Part shown: positions 40,635-52,192 of the stretch, one piece after another | How positions within the stretch are numbered: position 1 is the first letter of the stretch | Layout: each line of letters starts with the position of its first letter | From: Aculops lycopersici | Taxonomy: Eukaryota > Arthropoda > Arachnida > Trombidiformes > Eriophyidae | Assembly (NCBI GenBank): GCA_015350385.1 | Contig: WNKI01000002.1 | Coordinates: 9,899,546 to 9,963,545 of the forward strand | Reading direction: 5' to 3' | Length of the DNA: 64,000 bases | Translations under genes and position numbers: made by a program | The notes under the pieces: model-generated | Told to the model about the DNA's origin: nothing | Seen by the model: only the letters and a program-made list of their open reading frames with translations | Databases searched by the model: none

Positions 40635-43494
40635 TTAAGAATAGGTGTCACCTATTTGAATGTGTCGTATAATTGGCAGAATAATATATATATATGTATA
40701 AGAATTTACCTTTTTGAATTACCTTACTAAAAGTAATTCAAGTTGAAGATGTGAAAATCAGCCCATCAAGTGCACCAAGTCGCCGTCTTTTACCAAACAA
40801 TTTATTGTTTTTTCTCTTCTGAGGAGATGGTTTGGTTTTTCTCTTAAGGTTTAGCTTGAGTTCAATCGATCCAAAAACAATTGCTGCATTCATTTCATCC
40901 ATTTGTAATTCGGTGTGGTATCAATATGAATAATCGTTTCAATTAATGTGGTTGCTATTCTCCTTGTTGCTGGTGATAGGTGATAGGTGAACTAATCTTC
41001 TCTCACTATAATGATATCAATGATTCTTTCCACTCTAACGATCTGTCAAACAAACAAACGATCATACTTAACTCAGTTAAACTCAATCAACTCTATGGTG
41101 TCAACTGTCATGCAAACGAATTGTCTACAAATGAAATCTAGTCACAACAATCCTCATCGTGATCGTCGTTGTCCTCGAGATCGTTATAGTCGATTACAGG
41201 TAATAATAGTGCTTGGTGCAAGATAATTTGCTATCAACCAATTGACTCTCGCCTTTGTGAAACGGTTGACTGACTTGTGCAAATATGATCCATTAATTGT
41301 CTAGACCTTAAGGTCTATGTCTCAGACTTTGTGGTTCTCTTTCACCTGGTCGAGTTGAGCACTAGACCCCAGGTCTCAATTCTACTTCACCAACTTAAGC
41401 TCACGTGACGAAAAGTTTCTAGCTAATTCACTAACCAACTTACCCTCTCACTCGCTGACTCGCTTGCTCTATTTACCATCTACATTTGAACGATACTTAC
41501 TGTGGCTGGCTCTTGATGAAATCTTTCGCGCTATTCAACTCTTTGAATGTCGCGCGACAAATTGAAGCCCCAAAGTTCAAGCCTCAATAACAACAAAACC
41601 CATCTTGCTAGCAAAAGAAAGTTGAAGGTTTGCATATAAACTAGCGGTGGGCCACTGGTACGCTTTCAGTTCCGCGCTATTTGCCACGATTAGCGTCGAG
41701 AGTTAGCCATAATCGACGAGCCACTTGACTCGTGCCAAGTGTTTGTGTTTGCGGTTGGCTATGGGAAAACTTTGAGGCAATAGCAAATGAGTGCTGCTGC
41801 TGCCATTGTTATTGTCATTTTTATTCTCATTGGAACCAAACCAACCACCTCTACTCTCCCATCATTCGCAAATTTCACCCCCACGAGCCTTGTTCCGAGT
41901 TCAACCAACCTCCAATGAAAGTTCTGCAAGCCGACTCACTCTCTCGCCTCCCCTCCCCTCACCCAATTTCCTTGGTTCCTTCGTCGATGTAAAACAGTGG
42001 CTCATACAAGAGCTATGCAAAATGATCACGACGAGAGTTGACATTTAAGAGACGCGCCAGAAGATCGTTGCTATGACCACCTGCTGCAGCTGCGCCCGAT
42101 ACTGCCACCAATACGACGGAATCGATGACATCGCTTATGGTTATTGGTTATCATACACGTTTCTGCACAGGTAGAGCTAGGTCTTGCCGATTCAAAGGCC
42201 ACACCACAGAGACAAGCCACCACCACATTGAGTACCTAGTGGCACCATAGCGACACGCACACACGCAGTTGCAGTTGCAAACCTAAACCTAGCGCCTTGG
42301 TTATATGAGCTTGCCAATTCTTTGAAACGAAGAAATGCTTTGTGCAAGTTTTGAATGCTAAATGACTTCATCTCACGAACGATCACGACAGTCAGCCTCT
42401 AGTTTCAAAAAGGGAGAAAAGTTGATTAGTCAGAATTCATTTGAGAGCAAAACACGTGAACAGGCAAGAAAAGTAACCTCAAGTAGCACATTAACAACTA
42501 TCATTATAATCATTGAACTAGCATTGAATTTCTATTTCATAAAAAAGAATTTATTCAACCAATTCCTTTGAGCTGATTGGTTGGCACTTAATGCTATGGC
42601 AAGATTGAAAACTAGGAGCCAATCTTGAGAGTTCTCATACCTATCGACCTTTGGGTACAGTCAAGAGGGTGAGAGTCAGGGAGCAAAGGGCGAGGAAATT
42701 GTTTATGAGAAAAATTTTCCATTTATTGTTTTAATTGATTCAATCAGATTTAGTTTTTTGTCTCAACCAATTGTAGCTGTGTCCATGTTTGTGCCACTAT
42801 CCGCCTACTCACCTCCGGAGAAGCCACGTGGACTTGATTCAAGCTCACGTATTCATTTATTCTCTCTCATACACACGAAAACGTGTCTTGGTGTCTATCT
42901 TTTCGATTGCAACATGTCCAAACAACAACTCTTTCGCTGACTCTTACCAATAACTTGTTCTAACCAACGCTTGAATACCGTTTGACAGGTATACAATCTG
43001 ATTCTTATGCGAATAAGTATAGATAGTTAAGTATGCGCATAAGTGTGTATTTACAATAAACGATATACTCTCTAATTTAGTTCAATCATGTCGCTGCGAT
43101 CTATCTCATATTCGAGAATAGATTTTTGTTTGCTGTTTGGGTGGTTTCATCCTACTCCTTTTTGTTTCTCGGTGTTTCGTTGTCTTGACGTTGTGGCTAA
43201 CTGAGCGAAGAGTCATTTGAGGAGACTTGCCAGTTGATATTTGTAGAGATCTTGTCTAGAACCCTAGAATCATTGTTTGACGAGAGGCGGGCAACTCGTC
43301 AGATGGTCTAGTTTTCTCTCATTTTAACATGGTCGCCATTGAAATCCCATCAGTAATGTCGGATAACAATAAGCCCGATAAAAATTCGTTGTTCCTCTAC
43401 AGGCAACGATAGACTTCTAGTTCGAGAGTTGTGTTTGATTTAAACAAATATTAGCTGTCAAATCATTGTTGTTTCAGATCGGGTTGTATCTAGT
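40635..43494. other. Intergenic region upstream of the coiled-coil gene
   Basis: 2.9 kb of non-coding sequence holding the promoter of the minus-strand coiled-coil gene and the 3' end of the BED-finger gene. It includes GTGATAGGTGATAGGTGA (about 40971-40990), an E-box at 42078 and AT-rich parts at both ends. No convincing coding sequence or RNA gene. Confidence 0.5.
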
Positions 43495-46400
43495 TCATTT
43501 GCTGCTTGTATCAGTAGCACTATTATTGTTGTTGCTATGGCTCATGCATTTAGACAAAATCTCCTGAGCAGTCCATTTTTTACGTTTTCTCTCAGTTGGT
43601 TCCTCAACAATCTGAACACCGGTCGCGGTGTAGTCAACATAAGATTTGAATACATGATATTCGGGCATGTTTGCAATCATTTGTTCCGAATTCATATTCA
43701 ACTGTTGATGGTGATGGTTGAGATAAGGATCCACAACGACCTCCGAAAGGGCATCTTGGAAACGACCATCTCCGTCTGACATAGGGTCGTCAGTGTGGGC
43801 TTGATTATCTTGCTGCTGGGTGTCCATTGGCCCAGACGGTAAGTATCTTGATGATTGACTGGACTGGTTTAGGTTGCTATTGTGTTGATACCCGATTTGG
43901 CTACGATCGACGGTGCCGTTAGAAAAGCCATGCGAGCCACCATGAGCGGAGGGCTGGCCAATCTTGTCTTCGTAGTCGTAGAAATACCTAAGGATAGCAA
44001 CATCCTCAAAGGTGCTGGAGTCTAATGAGGAGCGTGTTTCGTCCTCGTAGAAATATAATTGAGAGAATAGAGTCTCCGGTTTCGGTGTTGTGAAAGCCTT
44101 GAATCTTAATATTCTCAAGGCTACTCTTCGTATAGATTCAGGACATAATAATGAAACCCACCAATCGATCGGCGATTGCTTAGCATCATCAAATACCATA
44201 TCGTATGGTTCCTCTCTCAAGAGATAAAGTTTCCACTGATCGAAGATAGTATGACCATCCGACTCCTCAGGCATGAACTCGCTAGCTATATCCAAAATCT
44301 GTACTATTGCGTCGTCTTTGGCCTTCTGGGTCATGAATGCGCACCTATACTTGGGATTTAATAAATAAGCCGCAATCGGTAACTTGAAGTCGTCCAAAGA
44401 GTTTGAAAATCTTGACAGATAGTTTGCAATCAACTGGTGCTTCGTAATCTCAGTTGATTGTTGCCAATCATCAAGCAAAGTCTTTCCAAATGTTAAAAAC
44501 CAATGCATATAGTCACTCAGAGACATATTGGTTGCAGTAGTTTGTGAGATACTTGGTGTATTTTGTTTAGCCGAAGTTGGTTGATCCTCACTTTGATTAG
44601 TGGAATTGGAATCTTTGGGGGGAGTAGGTGTTACAATTGATGTTAAAGCTACTATATCATGTATGGGCTTCAAATAAGTTAGGGCCAAATTTAAATTGGA
44701 CCAATAGTCTGGTGACATAACAATAGACTTGATTTCAATGGTGAACTCGTCGTCTTCATGCAGCGTTAGAACCTGCTGTTGGTGTTGTTGAGTGCTGGGG
44801 TCAGTAAGATGAGAGCCACCAATCTGGCCAACATCATTGTTTTGTCCATCATTATTGTTGTTGTCAGATGACAGTTGAGATTGATGATGTAGTGGCATTT
44901 CTGCTGAAGAGTGAGTTGAATATGATTCGATGGCCTCTACTATAGCCTCTTGATTGTTTCGGATGTATTCTAAAAGATAACAAACTAAATGAGAGTACCA
45001 CCTTCGATCGCTTTGTTTCGGTCGAATTGAACCTGTAACACCGGAGAATGGTCTGAATTTTTCCAAGTTCTGACTTATAGTTGGCCGTTGGTTAACAAAG
45101 TTGATCAATCTATTAGAATTTCTCATAACATCTTGAAACGCTTCATTGTGATGAATAATATCAGAGCATAGCAAGTTAGTAAAATGCCACCAACAATAAT
45201 AAGTGACAATCGATGGATGTGCTGAATATAAAAATTTTCTAACCACTGGAGCTAGGACATCGTCTTCAACTCGGCCAACAAACTTCAAACTATTGATTCG
45301 ATCACTACCCACCCGCTTGATACATTCGTCGATGAAATCTGTCAACATTTTCTCCTCAGGCAAGACTGGCTCAACAATTTGAACATCATCTGCGCCAGTA
45401 CCATCGGAGTTGGTGATATTGTTGGTTATACTTCTTAATAATTGTGGATTTCCTGTCAAGTGGATATCCTTTACTGAGATGAGAAAACGTTTATGATCAA
45501 TAGTGGCCACAACCGCATACCATCTTCGCATGTCATCAGGCCAGGTGTGTAACTCTAAATTAATAGTCTTTTTAGGTGCTTTGATTAGGACATTTGCTAT
45601 TCTTTGTCTAGCAGCTTGTGCTTCATTCTTAAGATTCTGCGCTACTAGGTTAATACTACTCGGTGGTTTATAATCATTGGCGAAAGTTTTAACCCAAACT
45701 TGGAATTCTCTTGTATCACACAATGACAATGGTAGATTTCTTGTTAGTACTAATTTTAAATATGCTTTATCTATAGTTTCTGAGTTGAGCGGCTTATATG
45801 ATGATGAGATATGATGATTCTGTGTTGCGCAGGCCATATGACCAGAGTTTGCTTGTAAATGCGCACCAGGCGTCACGGCGTTAATAGGATTGGGTGTTGA
45901 TGTTACGGCACTATAGGTAGTATAGCCACCATTATTCACGACACCACCTGAAGGGCCAGCTTGGCCTTGGTTAGTCAATGGCTGGGAAGCGGGCTGAAAA
46001 TGCGTCTTACCATCTGGACCTGTGATTACCTGTAGACCGGAACCAGGAAACTGGTTAGCTGGCTTGCGGCCGCGCTTAGCGGGCCTCTTAACTGGCGTGC
46101 CCATATTATTGTCCACGAAACCCGATCCGTTGCTGGTGGATGCGCCGAGATCGTTACAACTAGACCCGGTGTTGTTATGATTGCTATGATTGTTGTTGCT
46201 GTTACTTGTATTGTTGGCGGTGGTTGAAGTGTTTGCTGAATGATGCTGCGAATGTTGTTGTGATGAGTTATGATGATGTTGTTGTATATGTTGATTTACT
46301 TGCGAAGGTAATAAATTTGCAGCCTCTAAAATTGAATGATTCAAAGTACCGGTTGCCGAGTTTCTAACTAGATTATTTAAGGTCTCAGCAATAATTTGCT

Positions 46401-46608
46401 CCTTGTTAGTGATGCTACCACATTTCCTCAAGTGTCTAATTAGTCTTTGCTTGGAGCCACAAACAAACTCTTTCAAGCAATGGTTGCATTTTGCCTCGGG
46501 GTGATGAGATTTTGTTTTTCCGGGACTCAATGTGTAATGATGATAGATTGGTAGACTCTTTCGTTTTTCCTCAACACCCTTATTGGTGCCTCCACTTCGT
46601 CTGGCCAT
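43495..46608 (-). CDS. BED zinc-finger protein derived from a hAT transposase
   Basis: 1037 residues, intronless. A BED-type finger begins at Cys41 (CNHCLKEFVCG, ligands C-x2-C-x14-H-x3-C). After an asparagine/histidine-rich linker and a basic KRPAKRGRKPA patch comes a hAT transposase core: LPLSLCDTREFQVWVK, then a helical region, then YYCWWHFTNLLCSDI, which corresponds to the conserved C..H..NL..DI segment. The C-terminal dimerisation-type motif is present (SPIDWWVSLL, then ALRILRFKAF). The first catalytic aspartate expected in the RNase-H-like fold is not evident: the corresponding strand reads NLELHTWPDD. The gene is long, single and has no visible terminal inverted repeats, so I read it as a domesticated transposase acting as a DNA-binding regulator. 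Confidence 0.8.
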   Translation of the reverse strand: MARRSGGTNKGVEEKRKSLPIYHHYTLSPGKTKSHHPEAKCNHCLKEFVCGSKQRLIRHLRKCGSITNKEQIIAETLNNLVRNSATGTLNHSILEAANLLPSQVNQHIQQHHHNSSQQHSQHHSANTSTTANNTSNSNNNHSNHNNTGSSCNDLGASTSNGSGFVDNNMGTPVKRPAKRGRKPANQFPGSGLQVITGPDGKTHFQPASQPLTNQGQAGPSGGVVNNGGYTTYSAVTSTPNPINAVTPGAHLQANSGHMACATQNHHISSSYKPLNSETIDKAYLKLVLTRNLPLSLCDTREFQVWVKTFANDYKPPSSINLVAQNLKNEAQAARQRIANVLIKAPKKTINLELHTWPDDMRRWYAVVATIDHKRFLISVKDIHLTGNPQLLRSITNNITNSDGTGADDVQIVEPVLPEEKMLTDFIDECIKRVGSDRINSLKFVGRVEDDVLAPVVRKFLYSAHPSIVTYYCWWHFTNLLCSDIIHHNEAFQDVMRNSNRLINFVNQRPTISQNLEKFRPFSGVTGSIRPKQSDRRWYSHLVCYLLEYIRNNQEAIVEAIESYSTHSSAEMPLHHQSQLSSDNNNNDGQNNDVGQIGGSHLTDPSTQQHQQQVLTLHEDDEFTIEIKSIVMSPDYWSNLNLALTYLKPIHDIVALTSIVTPTPPKDSNSTNQSEDQPTSAKQNTPSISQTTATNMSLSDYMHWFLTFGKTLLDDWQQSTEITKHQLIANYLSRFSNSLDDFKLPIAAYLLNPKYRCAFMTQKAKDDAIVQILDIASEFMPEESDGHTIFDQWKLYLLREEPYDMVFDDAKQSPIDWWVSLLCPESIRRVALRILRFKAFTTPKPETLFSQLYFYEDETRSSLDSSTFEDVAILRYFYDYEDKIGQPSAHGGSHGFSNGTVDRSQIGYQHNSNLNQSSQSSRYLPSGPMDTQQQDNQAHTDDPMSDGDGRFQDALSEVVVDPYLNHHHQQLNMNSEQMIANMPEYHVFKSYVDYTATGVQIVEEPTERKRKKWTAQEILSKCMSHSNNNNSATDTSSK

Positions 46609-48599
46609 GTTCTCTTATTGATAATATATTGTGGTGAGTTGGTTCGACGTGTCTACTGCTGCTGTCTTTATTTATTTGCGGTGTCGTAGTGGTGTTGGCT
46701 TGTTAATAGTCACGGTGTCTATCGTTTTGTGTTTCTTTACAATAATAGTGCTATTGGTGGTTGTGTAATTTTTTGTCGATATAACTGTTGTCTTGTTTTC
46801 TCTTCCCTATCTAATAATATTCGACTTGTTATCTTCTATCAGTTGATTGGTAGTTGCTAGCTTGTTGCCGTTTAACGTCCGTTTTGTTTCACGTCTTCTC
46901 AGTGTTAGAACTTGTATAGCCGTATAGCTTGCAATAAAATCAAATTAAATATTCTGAATTGAATATTAAAATCACTCTAGCCCAACAGCAAGCTTCCAAG
47001 CTTCTTTCTCCGAGCTAATAACTGGCTGCTTGTGACATTAAGTCTAGCTAGGTGAACCTAAAGAAGTACGTCGTGGGTCTGATAGGCAGAAGGAGATGAA
47101 AAGGCGAGGAGATTTTGGTGGCCAATGGGAAAAGTAGCGAACGAGCGAATTGCAAATGGCTGGCTCATTTGAGGATAGAGAGACAGAGAGACTGAGATGA
47201 AGAGCACAGCAAGCCGCTAAAGTGGCAGCAGCGGCAGCCGATTGGTCGCGGGGAAGCACCAAGCGCAGCCAGAGCGGCGGCCGCGGCATTGGGAAAAAGC
47301 GAGCGCCTTGCGAGAGTGTAGCGCAATGTATTGCAAAGTGTTTCATAACAGCATTATTCTCGTTCCACGGATGCCTTTCCCTCATTTTTCTCCTCGCATA
47401 TGGAACAAGTTGGTAGTTTCAATGCAAAACTTCATTGCTTTAAGCGTGAGTGTCCTAGATAAGCGGTCATAGATTTAGTTTACCATTTGGCCGCAGAGGC
47501 GCTATTTGGTGCAAAGCAATCTTGAGACAGGTTGCACAGGCGACGCGTCGCCATCGCAGTCGCCTGTCTCTTTCTTTGGCTCCTCTCTGACTGTGTGCGC
47601 GTTAACGCGGCGGCCGCGACAGCCAAAATCCACATTAAAAAGCGGCGGCTACAGACTCAATGTGCTGCTTGGCGCGCTGTGCCTGGCGGTGCGTGCGTCT
47701 GTGCGTGTGTCAACCAAGTGCGCTTCAAAACCCATGCCATGAACTAAGAACAACGCCTGCCCGTCTGTCCATGTGTTCGTTTAGCGGGCGCCTGTGCCAC
47801 CCCATGGCCAGGGAAATCGCACGCTCGCTCACCCTCCCCGTTGTAGTTGCTGTTGCCGTGCTCCTCATCGACGTTCATGTGGTTGCTGTGCATCCAACAG
47901 GGCAACTTTTCACCTAGGATCCACATTAATCTAACACTACGACCAACTCTATCGAAAACTAATGGATTCTGTTGCTTTTGATGGGTGGCCGCAAAAAGCA
48001 ACAACCTTGTTGCCATCTGAACTGCTGAAAAATCACCGAAAAATAGACTTATAAACTGGATCTCATGATTTTCGAATGCCAGCTAGGTGGCTGCTAACAA
48101 GCACAAAATTTAGCCTCTGTGCATCGGCTGTCCTCTGGCCGGTTGCCCAGATTTGCTGGTAACACCTTGAAGCAGAGCTAGCTAGCCCGCCAGTCTCTAT
48201 CTCGAAGCCATCGGTTGTTATCTGATGGACTCTAGTCTTGCCGAAACAAGAGTAAGAGGGCACCCAAGAGCCAAATACACGTTAGCTTGGAAAATGATCT
48301 GGATACTGGTGCACAAAGAACGCAGTGAGCGAAAAATGAGATGCGTGCAAATCAGGGAAAAGAAGTTTTCTACCCCCTCCAGCTGAACCGCTGTTTCGTA
48401 CAACGTGCGAGAGTGTGAGAGCGAAAGGAACTCAAAGTGTTTTGTTTTGGCTCGATTGTCAATTTGGATTTTGCACCAATCTAAGTTCTCATATCTTTGG
48501 AACTTGTTACGACCACCCATTGTGATACAACCAACAACAATATTTTCAACACTATCCTTATTGATCTTAACCCCCCTAGAAGCCACCGGCACTTACAAG
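46609..48599. promoter_or_regulatory. Divergent intergenic region, BED gene to RPRD1
   Basis: Both flanking genes point outward. The first 400 bp is AT-rich and probably the leader of the BED gene. The centre (about 47200-47900) is GC- and CpG-rich. Short overlapping frames lack conserved features. Confidence 0.5.
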
Positions 48600-49325
48600 A
48601 TGGCCACTGACCAGACAACACTCGAGAAGATGCTCGAGACAGTTGATCGGTCAGCGGGTAGTATACAGAAGTTATCCTTCTATTGCTTGCACAATAAAAC
48701 CGAACACAAAAAGATCGTCCAAGTTTGGTTGGACATACTAAAGAAATCCAAAGTGATACATAGACTTACATTGATTTACCTTGCCAATGACATTGTACAG
48801 AACGCTAAGAGGAAAGGTATTACATCCTTCATAGAAGATTTCAAATCTGTTCTCAAGCAAACGGTACCTTATATTAGAGACGAGAAGATTAAAAATTCAG
48901 TAGAACGAGTGTTCAATATTTGGATGGACAGATGTATCTTTGACAACGAATTCCTAACCACATTAAAAAGCTTATTGAATGGCGGCACCCAAAGTAGCAA
49001 TAAGATCTCCAAGTCAGTACCTAATTCAACTAAAATTCAGGACACAATTGGCACTACGACAACAACCAGTTCAATTGCGACACTAACAGATGATCTCTTG
49101 GCTAGTCTCGAGAAGGTCCAGTCTTTTGAGAAGTTGACCTCGAAGACAATTGGTGAAATGAAGCTAGAGATAGAGGAGCGATACAAATTGAGTATATTCC
49201 TAACGGAATCCCTCAAGCTCGAGAAGAAACGCCTTACGGAATGCGAGGAGGAACTTGGATCATTCAAGCAAAAGTTGGAAAAGATTACTCAAATGCGCGA
49301 TAGGTTGATGGATGTGAGCTCTTAG
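48600..49325 (+). CDS. RPRD1: Regulation of nuclear pre-mRNA domain protein 1 (RPRD1/CREPT)
   Basis: 241 residues from ATG 48600. It has a CID (CTD-interacting domain, about 5-130: SIQKLSFYCLHNKTEHKKIV, LIYLANDIVQNAKRKG, VERVFNIWMDR) followed by a coiled-coil dimerisation region (about 160-240). RPRD1 proteins bind the RNA polymerase II C-terminal repeat and recruit the Ser5 phosphatase RPAP2. The start overlaps a CAAGATGGCC sequence resembling a YY1/TISU element, which in animals can set both transcription and translation start. The frame is open upstream of this ATG, but without a supported start. AATAAA follows the stop within 15 nt. Intronless; 361 bp upstream of TAF7 on the same strand. 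Confidence 0.92.
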   Translation: MATDQTTLEKMLETVDRSAGSIQKLSFYCLHNKTEHKKIVQVWLDILKKSKVIHRLTLIYLANDIVQNAKRKGITSFIEDFKSVLKQTVPYIRDEKIKNSVERVFNIWMDRCIFDNEFLTTLKSLLNGGTQSSNKISKSVPNSTKIQDTIGTTTTTSSIATLTDDLLASLEKVQSFEKLTSKTIGEMKLEIEERYKLSIFLTESLKLEKKRLTECEEELGSFKQKLEKITQMRDRLMDVSS

Positions 49326-49686
49326 ACTGTAAATAAATACTGTACATTCATTCGACCGAGTACCTAAGCTAACACCACGAATACATATGCTTTAGTTCTT
49401 TGAACTGTTATTATTTTTCCAGCTTCCATCACTTTCCAATGTCCTCAGAACTAATCTAATTCCTTTCTGGTCTAAATAGGTCGAGAATATTGGTTACTGT
49501 AATTCAATAATGATACAATAGCTCTATTTCTAAAAAGTCCGCGCGATCCTGGGGAGAGCCACTCGCGTCAAAACAAGCGAGACAACTTATTTCTCTGTGC
49601 GCGTTTATTATTGTTTAGAAAATCTTCAACATCCCAACTAATTTCATATCTTCCTCAAAAGATTATATTGAAGAAGTCCTTTTACC
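49326..49686. other. Intergenic region, RPRD1 to TAF7
   Basis: Holds the RPRD1 polyadenylation signal close to its stop and the TAF7 promoter; no other feature seen. Confidence 0.5.
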
Positions 49687-50811
49687 ATGTCACAAGTACC
49701 AGAGCATAAATTGGAATTGGAGAGCCAGTTCGTCCTACGTCTACCACAATCACAGGCAAATGCCCTGAGATCAGCAATCAGAAGTGGAGAACCACTGTCA
49801 AAGAGATTATCTATTAAATTTGATACGGATATCAGACATGGCTGTGTTAAATTCGATGAATGGACTATGCCAGCTCGTCTTTATGATCTCCCAACTATCA
49901 TCGAGTCGTACAAAACACTTGATCGAAAGAACTTTTACAAAACAGCAGACGTTTCTCAGATTCTTATTTGTAAAGAGGACGACGGAACGATAGCCAACGA
50001 AAAGGACGAGGAGGCAAAGAAAGCTAAATATGATAACCTATTCCAGTCCATCAGCGGAGGGGGTGGCAAGCGAGAGTTTCTTTATTCACATGGTATAACA
50101 CCTCCCCTGAAGAATGTGAGAAAGAGGCGTTTTAGAAAGACGCTCAAGAAGAAGTACGTCGACTTTTCTGAAATTGAGAAGGAAGTTAAGCGCTTGTTTA
50201 AATTTGATTGTGAAGCCATAGAATCAAGGTATGAGATTGTAGAGGAAACTAAGTCAGACAAAGCAGATAAGAATACCTTTGGTGGCGACGGGGCACCGTC
50301 ACCGATGAGTATGGGGCCGAGTGGAATGCAATCAGCTGAGAACTCCCAAAATATTGATGTCCACGAGTTGTTCGGTGAGGGTAGTAGTTCGGACGATAGT
50401 GACGATGATGATGATGACGATGATCGTGACGACGATGTTGAGATAGAGGCTGAGAATGATAATGATGACAATGATTCAGATGACAATGACATGGAGGAAG
50501 TTCTTTCTAGGACTATTAGACAGCAGCAAGACAAACAGGAGCAGCAGCAGTCTGAGCCCGTTGTGCCCGCGGCCGATATTGCAGCTGAGGTTGCAGCTGC
50601 TAGTGATCTGATAGCTCAAAATGATGACTCAGAGGAGAAGAAACAAGAGCTCAATCGTGAGCTAAGCAAGATCCGTGAACGGATCCATCAGCAAGAGAAC
50701 GAAATGAAAAGTGTAGATAACGAGACCTTGAGGATGCGATTGAAACCAGTTCTCGATAGTCTACATCATCAGGAGAACGAGATACTGGATAAGCTCGACA
50801 AGTTAAGCTGA
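49687..50811 (+). CDS. TAF7: Transcription initiation factor TFIID subunit 7
   Basis: 374 residues, intronless. TAF7 is a TFIID subunit that contacts TAF1 and restrains its acetyltransferase activity until initiation. The conserved TAFII55 N-terminal domain spans about 8-165: LESQFVLRLP, an RHGCVKFDEWTMPARLYDLP segment, IIESYKTLD, YKTADVSQILI, and HGITPPLKNVRKRRFRK. An acidic tract follows (about 235-270, aspartate runs), then a helical, glutamate/glutamine-rich C-terminus (about 310-374) as in metazoan TAF7. AATAAA occurs about 35 nt after the stop. Confidence 0.93.
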   Translation: MSQVPEHKLELESQFVLRLPQSQANALRSAIRSGEPLSKRLSIKFDTDIRHGCVKFDEWTMPARLYDLPTIIESYKTLDRKNFYKTADVSQILICKEDDGTIANEKDEEAKKAKYDNLFQSISGGGGKREFLYSHGITPPLKNVRKRRFRKTLKKKYVDFSEIEKEVKRLFKFDCEAIESRYEIVEETKSDKADKNTFGGDGAPSPMSMGPSGMQSAENSQNIDVHELFGEGSSSDDSDDDDDDDDRDDDVEIEAENDNDDNDSDDNDMEEVLSRTIRQQQDKQEQQQSEPVVPAADIAAEVAAASDLIAQNDDSEEKKQELNRELSKIRERIHQQENEMKSVDNETLRMRLKPVLDSLHHQENEILDKLDKLS

Positions 50812-51118
50812 AGTTTGTCTCCAGTCAGCTGGATGAAATCCTCTCAAAATAAAAAGCAACTATTCGATCTCCATTAATTATGTTGTTGATTGACTAGATT
50901 GAGCTGAAAGCTTCCGCGACCTCAGTGGGTAAAAGGTAAAGGAGAGACATGAAATGTTTGCTATTGATTAGATAAAACCTGGCAACATAAAACTTCGTTG
51001 GTTCAACTATCGAGACCTAACTGTGATGGTTATGACGGACATATAATGTCTTATTAATGTTTAATATCGATTAATCAATCAATCCACACGAAAAATCCAT
51101 GCCAATTTACCATCGCGC
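50812..51118. other. Convergent 3' region, TAF7 and FABP
   Basis: Contains AATAAA for TAF7 near 50846 and, on the minus strand, ATTAAA near 51060 for the lipid-binding protein. Nothing else seen. Confidence 0.55.
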
Positions 51119-51732
51119 TTAAGCCTTCTTGTACTCCCTAACGCAAACAACATCCTTGCACTCAAGGGTGGTGATAAGCTTGTCAGCAGTAAACTCACGA
51201 GTGATCTTGACTGGTGGATCGGCCTTCTGTTCCTGGATCAACTTGTTGCCGTCCTTAGTGATGACAGTCTTTACAGTGATTCCATCCATTCTCTTCTCCT
51301 CGAACTCCTCGCCAAGCTTAAATTCAATTTGTGAGTTCTTGAAAGTGGAGGTTGTCTTGACAACGAGTGTTCCATCATCCTTGAGGGTGATATCGATAGT
51401 TGGCGAGACGGTTCCAGCCACCTTACGGATAAGGTAGCTGACATCTGTTGAATGTAAGATGTGTTGTGTGTGCGTTTATATAAATGCGAGTTGATCAAAA
51501 GGAAGGGTTGGTTAGTTTCTTTTTGGTAGGTGAGAAATGTTGTACAATTTCAACTTTCACCTTGGACCTGATGGAGGCGTCAAAAAAGTTGAAAGTTTGC
51601 AATGAAATAAAGGGTTAACTTTGAAACTGATCCACAAAAAATATCATCACTCTACTTACTCATCGCCTTCAGAAAGTCGTCAAACTTTCCATCGTCCTTC
51701 TCAAACTTGTAAGTTCCAACAAATTCTGCCAT
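51119..51732 (-). CDS. FABP: Intracellular fatty-acid-binding protein
   Basis: Two exons, 51660-51732 and 51119-51444, joined across a 215-bp intron (GTAAGT...ACAG, phase 1) give exactly 132 residues, the standard length for this family. The protein is a ten-strand beta-barrel carrying fatty acids or related lipids in the cytosol. Exon 1 encodes the conserved start AEFVGTYKFEK and FDDFLKAM. Exon 2 continues VSYLIRKVAGTVSP, which matches the helix-turn-helix lid. The C-terminal VCVREYKKA keeps the Arg-x-Tyr that binds the fatty-acid carboxylate. The intron sits at the position of intron 1 in animal FABP genes. A minus-strand TATAAA lies about 100 nt upstream of the start. Confidence 0.93.
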
Positions 51733-52170
51733 CTTCTTAGCCTCTTCTGATATTTCTCTTTTTTCTAACCTTGCTGCAGAACAACTAGATAGGATAGAGA
51801 ATAATGCGAATAACACGAATAAATCCAGAATGGCAATTTATATTTTCGCTTTCGTGTGTGAGAGGTGGTGGCTACGTCGTCGGCGTTGGCGGCGTCGGCG
51901 TTGAGTTGCGTTGGAGAAAAGTTTGCGGGTGGTAGAGTGGCGCTGATGGTTAATGTTGCGTCTGTGTCTGTCGGTCTATCTTCTAAAGCTTTCAAATGCT
52001 TTGCGTCCACAATGACTGGGCAATGGCGAGTTTACTATGCAATTAGATCAATTCGCTACAACTGTTGAACTTGGAATGAGCGAAGACCGGCTTTGTGGAC
52101 TCCTCAAGACATCTGGCCATCGGCAGACATTAAGGAGAGAGGAAGCATTCATGCTAGTACACGAAGACAG

Positions 52171-52192
52171 ACGCACGCACGCACGCACGCAC
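52171..52192. repeat. ACGC tetranucleotide microsatellite
   Basis: Five to six consecutive ACGC units. Confidence 0.85.
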
